This document shows positions 1 to 10,200 of a stretch of DNA of 64,000 nucleotides, in pieces. Positions within the stretch are counted from its first letter, which is position 1. Every line of letters starts with the position of its first letter. The translations under genes and the position numbers were made by a program. The notes beneath the pieces are model-generated. The model ran no database searches. It had not been told where the DNA came from and saw only the letters and a program-made list of their open reading frames with translations. Source of the DNA: Candidula unifasciata (Eukaryota; Mollusca; Gastropoda; Stylommatophora; Geomitridae); the NCBI GenBank assembly GCA_905116865.2, contig CAJHNH020006223.1, forward strand, positions 944,180-1,008,179, given 5' to 3'.

Positions 1-406
1 CACTGTCATGGCAGGAAAGTCTACTAACAGCTATGCCTTTGTAGCTTTTTTAGTATCATCATTGCGTGCCATGCCAATCAGCTTAGGTAGTCATGTCTCA
101 CCATCTCATAGGATCACCTGAATCATAGATTAGGTCAGTGCTCTTGTCTCATCCCATCTTTCCCTAGCCATCCAGATATTTATCTCTCTGCCTTCCAATT
201 TGCTCTTTAAGTATGCTCTGACCAAATGAAAAAATGAGACAATATTGTGTGCTGGTTTAGATTCAGTGAGCAGAACCAGTCACACATCATTCGTTACTTG
301 GAACTGAAAGAATAAGGATTATTTACTATATAAGCAAAGGCAGCGTTTTACAAAATTAAGATTATTTTATGCAGTCTTTCTTTGTCAGTTGAGATGAACA
401 AGAACA

Positions 407-688
407 TTCGGCTATCCTCCGAATAACGGTCGGAAGAGATGGCGGCCGCAAAATATCATTTCGAGCCACAGTCACGTGACCTGATTCGCGGTTCTCCGCA
501 TCTCCTGAAGCTTTGTTCATGAGTCCTAGCCATCTAGTTTAGCCCCAATCCACGCCGCGTGATCGGCGTGGGGGACTCATGGCGGTGGCGGTAATTGCCG
601 GAGAACAGCAAATTAGGTCACGTAACTGGCTCGAAAGGATATTTTGCGGCCGCCATCTTTACCAACCGTTATTTGGAGGATTGCCGAA
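407..688. mobile_element. MITE with ~90-bp terminal inverted repeats
   Basis: The two arms (about 407-498 and 597-688) are imperfect inverted copies starting TTCGGC-ATCCTCC. Each arm carries AGATGGCGGCCGCAAAATAT and a TTCGAGCCA block. The left arm also has the palindrome GTCACGTGAC, decayed on the right. The centre has an 8-bp hairpin (CCACGCCG/CGGCGTGG near 551-572). There is no coding capacity, so it is non-autonomous. A clean target duplication was not found, so the superfamily is unassigned. Confidence 0.75.
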
Positions 689-699
689 AATTCCAAAAA

Positions 700-1110
700 A
701 GCTATAGAAATCCTATTTTGATGTACGGAAGTGCATCATGAGCAGTTAATAGATTGGTGAAACATTATTTAGAAGCTGCGGAGATGTGGTTTTATAGACG
801 AATGATGAGAATACCCTGGACAGATAAAAACAATAACGAGGACATCTTGAAAGAAACTGACTCACAAAGAGAACTGATTGCCCACATCAGAAAGAGACAA
901 TCCATATTTTTTGGTCATGTGATGAGAAGGAGAAAGCTGGAATACATCATGACAGTAGGAAAGTTGGAGGGCAGGAGAGACAAAGAGAAACCGAGAGAAA
1001 AGATGCTGGAGTGTTTGACATCATGGCATGGAGGATCATCTGTGATCAAAGTTGATTAAAAGTACACAAGACAAAAGGTTATGGATAGACATGACTACCA
1101 ATGCCACACA
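700..1110 (+). pseudogene. LINE reverse transcriptase C-terminal fragment
   Basis: The reading frame from about 754 to 1059 contains the FGHVMRRRKLEYIM stretch followed by a basic GRRDKEKPREKML region. This is the typical extreme C-terminus of RTE/CR1-like LINE polyproteins downstream of the reverse transcriptase. No polymerase motif remains, so it is a 5'-truncated dead copy. Upstream residues (MWFYRRMMRIPW, NEDIL) also fit this family. It lies just 5' of the first recognised exon of the membrane receptor and is not part of it. Clade assignment is from memory of the family and is tentative. Confidence 0.7.
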
Positions 1111-1213
1111 TCATGGACTTTAAGACTATGTTACTGTTATACTAATAAATTCTATACGTTAAAAGAGTTTTTTTCTGCATAATGTTTTGTGGGGTTTTAT
1201 TTTGATTTTATAG

Positions 1214-1261
1214 AATCTACTACGATTCCTGTGCTAACTGGTGCAGAAATAAATACTGAGG
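1214..1261 (+). CDS. Receptor exon: extracellular stem
   Basis: This 48-bp segment follows a pyrimidine-rich acceptor ending in tatag and precedes a gtaagtg donor. Only one frame is free of stops. It encodes STTIPVLTGAEINTE and leaves one base (G) that joins the TT of the next exon to form Val. The Ser/Thr-rich peptide immediately before the transmembrane exon fits a juxtamembrane stem. The exon begins with two bases of a split codon, so at least one more exon lies upstream; I found none in bases 1-1213. Short length makes this the least certain exon. Confidence 0.65.
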
Positions 1262-4200
1262 GTAAGTGAACTCAGGATATCTTTCATACATATAAGGTCT
1301 GTGACATCACTATAGTTAGTATAATTATCTTCAAAGAGACTGGAAAAACATAAAGTATATGTCAGATTAACAGGTTTATATAACCAAATGAGAAGTCATT
1401 AGAGGTGTGGCTGCTGTATCTATAGACTGAGCAGACACAGGCTAGCGGGTGGTACGGAGGTGATAATCCAACAGTTGATTCACGACAGGTCAGACCCAGG
1501 GGATCTGATTATCCATACAGATGGTTAAGTGTTGAGAGGAAAGAAAAGTGCCTGGGGGGGGGGGTTTGTAGCAAAAGCTAATGGAAAATCTTTAGTGCAA
1601 GACAGCCTAGCATACGACATCACAACATCCAGCATGAGAATGGAGGTGGAGGCGGTAACTGCAGCTCTCCGGTGGCTAGAGAACAAGATGCATACACGTG
1701 TCCTAATTGTAACAGACTCTGAAAGCATGCTCAGAAAGGTGAAGACAGGGATGCTTCGAGCAGAGTGGCAAGCTTCACTGGGAAGGTCACGTGTAGGGAG
1801 CATACTTTGGATCTTTTCTCCTGGCAGTGCGGGCGTAGTGGGTAATGAACAGGCAGACAAATTGGCTGGATCTGCACCACTGAGTGGTGAATTGATACAT
1901 GACAAGGCAGATGTGGTCAAGGCTCTTTGGGAATTAGAGGAAAAACTAGATTATTATGGCCTGGAGAGAATGAGTCACCGTGGTGTAACCAGAGCGTCTG
2001 ACCAGCTCACTACACTCAGAGGAAAGGCAAGATGGACAGATAACCAGATTATGACCGGTACTATCAGTATTGGAACTCTGCGTTGGCTGCTGAAGATGAG
2101 GACGGAGCATGCATGGGAATGCCCCAAGTACTGTGATGTCAATTCTTGACTCAACTTAACTAAACATACACAGGAATTTCCAAAGTGCAGTGATGTTGAG
2201 TGTGATAACAAAACCTAACTAAAATAAGATTAAACCACCAGTTGATGAAAATAATTGTGACTTTTTATTTATAAGATGAGAAAGCTGGAGGCAGTAAAAT
2301 ATGTTTCTTAGAATATTATTTCTCCCTCCAGGATTGCAGTCTGGAATTAACATTTCAACAATGAGACTCAAATAGGTACAAATTCTGGAAACCCCGTTCA
2401 TCCTTTCAGCCACATAGTATGGTTATATTTGGGGACCACATCATGGTTATAAAGTCACCTATAGTCCAATGTTTGTAGGTAAAAGGAATATCATGGACAG
2501 GGGAGAAAAGTCATGCATTATTAAAATAATTTATCATAAGGAAAAGTAAATGAAATATTTAAGGAATGACAGTAGAAGAAACGCACCGGATAAGACAATC
2601 CTTATGTGGTATTATACTAGGCAAAAGAAGCAGATACATGACAGGCGACAGACTGAAGAGGGGGAAATCGTGGCTAGGTCGGGCAGAAAATGTTTTTAGG
2701 CAAATATGCAGCCTAACCGACATCATACCTGGTGCAGAATGGACACCTGTGCCTCAGGCGTTTATTTGTACATTTTCCTGTATTGTCACACTCAACAGGT
2801 GATGTAGAGAAGAGAATCCTGTTGCTGTTAATGCAGAGGTCAACGCTCTCATCGGTGAAAGTTCAGACGAAGCAGATGCAATAATCTATACAGACGGATC
2901 CGTTATACGCCAAAGAAGAAGCGCATGGGCATTTACAGCACGCTCAGCGGGCAGAACAGTCAAAGAAGCCAACGGCGCCTTCTCCATGACAACCAGCAGC
3001 ATGACGATGGAGGTGATGGCAGTGACGCAAGCGCTTGCCTGGCTTGAAACACAAAAATACACCCACGTGTGTATACTCAGTGATTCAATGAGTATGATCC
3101 GGAGGGTTCAGGCAGGTTCAGTGCGAAGACAATGGCTTGAATCATTACAGAAGTCCACTGTGCGTGGAGTCACCTTTATTTTTGTTCTGGGACACGCAGG
3201 CGTCGATGGAAATGAGAGAGCTGACAGGTTGGCTGGATCCGCTATCACTACCGACGGTCAGCCTATGGATCATGCTGATATTATCAATGCCCTCAGAGAA
3301 ATGGGAAGGATAGAGGACTTTGGTGGCAGTGAATCAACATCACTCGCCAGAATGGCAGACTTGGGAATTAAGATCGGTACAGCAAAAAACGAGACGCACA
3401 CCAGACACGCAAGAAGACTTGTTAATCAACATAGAACTGGTACTATTAGCCATCGGACGTTGGGGTTCATACTGAGGGGAGGATCTGAGCACCTATGGAC
3501 ATGTCCGGAGTGCAATGAGGATAACCCAACTAACTAACTAACTAACTAACTAACTAGCAGATACATGACATAGTTTCATTACTGGTGTTTTTTTCCAAGG
3601 AGAAAAGTAATGGTACTCACCACAGTGTTTATAAAGGTGTTGGTACTTTCCACAAAGTGTTAAAAAGGTGTTGGTACTAACCACATAGTGTTTAAAAAAA
3701 GAGCCTGTACTTATCTCAAAGTGTTTAAAAAGTTGCCGGTGCTTACCACAAAGTGTTTAAAAAGGTGCCAGTACTCACCACAAAGAGTTCAAAAAACGTG
3801 CCGGTACTCATCCTTACAAAGAGTCCATAAAGTGTCTGTTAAGTAGCTCTGAAAAAAAAGTGCCTTAATAAAAGGACTAGTATTTTGTATTGCCAGAAAA
3901 TATAGCCTTGTTCATTATCATATACAAGCTGTAAGCAAATACAATGAGTTATCTCATATACCACAGGAAAGCACTGTCACAACTATGATGCAGAAGTTCA
4001 AGCCATCATAATAGCAGCAGAGATGCTGCTAAATATATGTCATATTTCACAACCCACGGTATTTCTAAGAGATGCAAGAACGATAGTACTTCATGCACTT
4101 GAATCTGGAAAATTACTTGGTATACAGAAACTACTCTCCAAACTAGGCAACCAGTTTAACTATATCGGTTGTACCAGTTAGTCCGTGGAGTTCCTGGAAA

Positions 4201-7200
4201 TGAAAGAGCTGATGAAGTAGCTAAGGAAAGTGCAAATGTAGAACAACCTGACGTACCAGTTTCTTGTCAACAGAAGAAGAGAAAAATCAAATCAATCAGA
4301 AAGCTACCAAAAGCGGAACAAGATGATTACCATATTATGGAGAGACCAGAGCAAGCCATTATTCTACAATTTAGAACAAGAAATAGACTTCACAGCCACA
4401 TGTATACACAATTTAAGATTGCCTTATCAGCCATGTACACATCTTGATTGGCACCTGAAACAAGGGATCTGTCCTTCAGGACTGTTCCAAATACAACATA
4501 TCAAGGCAAAACTTTTGGCCACTAGAAACACTAGTGTAAGCCAAACTTTACTGGTCGCTGACTGAATTACAACAGACATCAAAGTTCATACTAGAGACAA
4601 CATTGCAGATTTAGATAATATATTTCAAGCGAATAGAAGAAGAAGAAGAAGATTATACAGGCTGCATTAGCTATAGAGACAGAAATCAGAAAATTCATAT
4701 ACAGCAATAAAGGAAAACTGGGAGTCCTTGTCGCGGAGCAGCAGATCGGAAGGTTGTGGGTTCGTCCATGGCGGAGCCGGACTTTTAAAAAGAAATAACC
4801 TTGGCTCTCAGGTTGACCCAGCCTTGAGTGGGTACGGGGTGCAGTCCCGGGAAGTAAAGGCGGCTGGCGTGATGTTGACCACATCACCCATCTTGTGCCG
4901 ATGGTCTTTAAAAATATAGGTCTAGCCCTATATGCCCTATACGCCTAAAGGCGTGGAAAAGGGTCCATTACTTTTACTTTTTACTTATAAAGAAACACTG
5001 TTAACTGTAAGATCATATTTTGTAATCACTAAAATGTTTTCCTAAAATGTTTCAGTTCTCATTATTATGTTATCGATAATAAGTGGAATATCTGCTGTGC
5101 TACTTATCATCTTAATCGTTGTCTGTGTTCGGTAAGTGTTTGCATACATATACTTTCATTTTGTACACACATACATGTGTATATTAGCTAGTAAATATAT
5201 GGTTTTGCTAGTCATACATTAGTAAGTTTATCATCTGTATTTTTGTTGTTTTAACAACTCCATTTTACCTAAAAACAGGTTAGATTAAAAAAAAAATTGT
5301 GTTATTGTTTTTGCCAAGAAATTAATCTACTGGACTGACTAAAAAATTTAAAAAAAAAATGGTGGGTGTGGGGGGAACAATGTAGACACATAAAAATAAT
5401 GTGTAGATTGGTGCATTTCTCAACAAAAACTATTATTATCACCCTTGATGTTATTGTTACTATTATTTCTACCACTACTATGATTATTACTCTTGTAATC
5501 ACTGTTATTATGATTACTATATTTATTCATTCCACATCACCTTTTCCTCTTCCTAGATTTTATGTTTACTCATGTGACCTCTCCCCGGGATGTGGAAACT
5601 GTTGTTTTTGTGGTTTTGTCCAAGTGAAATGTCATACATCTTGTATGCCCATGTTGTTTCCCCTTGTCCCTTTGTTATGGTTTTTAGTGTTAGTCTAGGT
5701 TTCACTGCAGTCGGGTCACCCCATACTTGCTCACCTGTGACATGGGCTAGTCTATGTAAATTATCAGATAAATAATAAATTATCAGATCAGATAAATGTT
5801 TGCACAACCACTAGTATCAAATGTTTTAATCAGAGAAGATGGCGCTATATTGGACACATACTGAGAAGAAAACAGCAGACAATAACCAGACAGACATTGA
5901 AATGGACAACAGAGGGATTGAAGAGGCGAAAAAGTAAAGGTCATTTTTCCACGCTTTAGGCGTATAGGGCAAATAGGTTTAGACCTATATTTTTAAAGAC
6001 CAATCAGCACAAGATGGATAATGTGGTCACGCTGGCCATCTTTACTTCCCAGGACTGCACCCTGTACCCACTCAAGGCTGGGTCAACCTGGTAGTCAAGG
6101 TCATTTTTGAAAAAAGTCTGGCTCCACCAGGGAGCAAACCCATGACCTTCCGATCTTCATGCGAGCATCTTGCTGCTAAGCCACTGCGACTCCATAAATA
6201 ATAGATATGTTTGACTGTAATTATTTAGTAAGACAGTAGGCAAAAAATAATAAATTATTCTATCTAGTTGTTATGATCTATACATTTCATATTTCAAAAT
6301 TATCAAAACAATCAGTGGTTGGTCATGTATTCCTCTTTAATTTGTTTTTGCTCCAGGTGTCGTCTTCTTCAAGCTTCCCAAACTGAAGGAGTGTTTAGTG
6401 ACCCTAGTCCAGGCTTACAAGCTCATTACAAATATATATCTTCCCTGGAACCTGAGAAAACACGCCCACAACTGGCGGATGGTTATTGTGAGGTGTGTTT
6501 CTTTAACTGATGTCATTCTTATTTTTTACTTAGTATACTTTGAAAATACATGCCATAATAATATCCATATTTTTTTCTGAGGTCCGCAGAACTATGAGTG
6601 AGCTCGACAGTAAAGAGACTCAATCCTAGGCAATGTCCCAAAAACACAGTAAATGGAAAAAGTGGCCAAAAGAGAAAACACACTGAAATATTTATGTGTT
6701 ACATTTGACAGAAGGAAAGGACCTAAAGCTCTAAAGGTTATGGCTACTGTGGATGTGGAACAAGGAGTGATATACACACTCAGTTACAGCCTAGTTATCT
6801 TAGCCATTGAATACGGTGCGTGGATGCTAACTGTGTCAAAGACTTGGAATGCATACAGAATTAGGATATGTGAACCATTCTTGGATGCACGACGGACATC
6901 CCCCGTATTTGTATGAGTCATATCTTAGCATGGCAACCCTTGCTGACAGACATCGTATACTGCAGGCTGGATACTATCTTAGCTATGCCAACCGTTGCTG
7001 ACAGACATCGTTTACTGCAGGCTGGATACTATCTTAGCTATGCCAACCGTTGCTGACAGACATCGTTTACTGCAGGCTGGATACTATCTTAGCTATGCCA
7101 ACCGTTGCTGACAGACATCGTTTACTGCAGGCTGGATACTATCTTAGCATGGCAACCGTTGCTGACAGACATCGTTTACTGCAGGCTAGATACTATCTTA

Positions 7201-10200
7201 GCTATGCCAACCGTTGCTGACAGACATCGTTTACTGCAGGCTGGATACTATCTTAGCATGGCAAGCGTTGCTGACAGACATCGTTTACTGCAGGCAAGAT
7301 ACTATCTTAGCTATGCCAACCGTTGCTGACAGACATCGTATACTGCAGGCTGGATACTATCTTAGCTATGCCAACCGTTGCTGACAGACATCGTTTACTG
7401 CAGGCTGGATACTATCTTAGCTATGCCAACCGTTGCTGACAGACATCGTATACTGCAGGCTGGATACTATCTTAGCATGGCAACCGTTGCTGACAGACAT
7501 CGTTTACTGCAGGCTGGATACTATCTTAGCATGGCAACCGTTGCTGACAGACATCGTTTACTGCAGGCTAGATACTATCTTAGCATGGCAACCGTTGCTG
7601 ACAGACATTGTTTACTGCAGGCTGGATACTATCTTAGCATGGCAACCGTTGCTGACAGACATCGTTTACTGCAGGCTGGATACTATCTTAGCATGGCAAC
7701 CGTTGCTGACAGACATCGTTTACTGCAGGCTAGATACTATCTTAGCATGGCAACCGTTGCTGACAGACATCGTTTACTGCAGGCTAGATACTATCTTAGC
7801 ATGGCAACCGTTGCTGACAGACATCGTTTACTGCAGGCTGGATACTATCTTAGCATGGCAACCGTTGCTGACAGACATCGTTTACTGCAGGCTGGATACT
7901 ATCTTAGCTATGCCAACCGTTGCTGACAGACATCGTTTACTGCAGGCTGGATACTATCTTAGCTATGCCAACCGTTGCTGACAGACATCGTTTACTGCAG
8001 GCTAGATACTATCTTAGCATGGCAACCGTTGCTGACAGACATCGTTTACTGCAGGCTGGATACTATCTTAGCATGGCAACCGTTGCTGACAGACATCGTT
8101 TACTGCAGGCTGGATACTATCTAAGCTATGCCAACCGTTGCTGACAGACATCGTTTACTGCAGGCTGGATACTATCTTAGCATGGCAAGCGATACGGAAC
8201 ATATCCTACATAGGCAATTGGACACTGTGAAGGGTGACGGACTAAAGAGGGGCTGATCCTGGATGGCCCAGGATGAAAAGACAATCAAAAGGGTCTGCAG
8301 CCGAGGAGAAGAATGGGTAGAGGTATGAGAGGGCAGAGAAGAGTTGCACAAAGTGGTAATTACCTTGGAATAAGAGTGCAGGGAATGGGCGGCAGGATGT
8401 GCAGATGCAGAGGTTCAACAGCTGACAGAGGACAACTTTAGGTCAAGAGATGTGATTATATACACTGATGCTTCAGTTGCCAGGGGCAGGAAAAGTGGAT
8501 GGGGCTTCATTGCAAAAGCATGGGAGAGAAGGTTAACTGAAGAGAGCTTTGCATATGATATCACCATGTCCAGCATGAGAATGGAGGTTGAGGTGGTATA
8601 TCTGCAGCGTTCTGATGGGTAAAAAAAAATCTCAGCTGCACATGTTGACATAATGTTGGATTCACAAAGCATGCAGGAAGGTGGAGTCGGGTTTTCTTCT
8701 TATGGAATGGATTATATCAATCCAGAATCCATCCAGATGTCACAGTTAGTGAAAGTCACATGGACATTTTGCCTGGGCTGTTCAGGTGTGTTTGGGAATG
8801 AGCCCCATTTAAGGGTGTACTGCAACTGCACAAGACAGAGGTGATCTCGAACATTTGGTCAGGGTAACAGGTAATAGGAAAGATACTGAAAATCTGTACC
8901 TGGAGATACAGCAAAGAGTGGCTGTAAGCTCTGGGCAACACTCAAGACTCAGAGCTAAGGCAAGCTGACTTGTTAACAAGATGATAACGGCCAATCATCA
9001 GTATGGAAACTCTTTGCTGTCTGTTGAGGAGGGAGACAGAGCTAATATGAGCTTATCCTGAATACTGGGTGCAGTCCCAGGAAAGTAAAGGCAGCCAGCG
9101 TGATGCTGATTACATCACCTATCTTGTGCCGATTGGTCTATAAAAATATAGGTCTAGCCCTACATGCCCTATATGCCTAAAGGCGTTGAAAAGGGTGTTT
9201 TACTTTTTTAAATCAGACACTGATTTATAATCTGTTCTAAGCTTTCATCATATGCTAATGCTAAGACAGCTATACAGATACAAAAATGGCCTAGAAGTCT
9301 TTATCAGCATCACTCAGCTATACAGACTTAGTGCAGTCTCCCTTGAAACTCTAAATGACACTGGCTGCGAATGAAAGCCTATAGGGCTGTAAAACTATCT
9401 AGAAAAATAGAGACTTTAACTCTTAAAGTATTAGAAGACTTCACAGGATATTCTCAAGGGTAGCAACAGTCACAGTGAATATATCATGTGATAACCTGAC
9501 TGTCACATATGTGGCAACACTTATTCCTATTTGGGGCATTTTAAAGACTAATGAGGTTTCTGTAGTGTGCTTAAGCTAAACATCAGATCACATTGATGGT
9601 TGCTTGGTACACATGGGCAGTAGCTTATCATGCATGGTGCGTTGACGGGGACTTAAAGAGTTGAGGCATGCTGTGATGAAGGACGTGCTGATTGATGATG
9701 ATGATGATGATAGAGACTTGTAACAGATTTCCCCACACTCACATACTAAACTGTGCACAATTTGTGACCAGACGGATCATTTTTGCTTATTGCTTCAACT
9801 ATGCAGACTTAGAAAGCCCTGATAGCTCAGTGCATAACATGCTGCCTTGAAGACTTGATTGTCATGTGCACTCCCCTTTGAGGCTAGGATTTGTTTTAAT
9901 TGATCTTAGCTCCCAGGTTGTTGATCTTATCTAAAATCTAATCTGCTAGAAAATGTTCTGGGAAGTAAAAATGGTTAGTGCATTATTGACAGCCTTATCC
10001 ATTGATTGCCCATTGGTTTTTACAAATATTGGACTGTCACCAGATACTCAGAACCAAGGTTTTTCCCCGAGAGTACACAGTATTTAACAAAAAAAATGAA
10101 AAAGTGAAGGACCCTTTTCCATGCTTTCAGGCTTATTGGGCATATAGGGCTAGACTTGTATTTTATAGACCAGTCAGCACTTGGTGGGTGATTTGGTCAG

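Noticed and set aside
6920..8190. A CRISPR-like regular array
   Set aside because: Units are contiguous without unique spacers, and they encode LINE protein sequence in a eukaryotic context.
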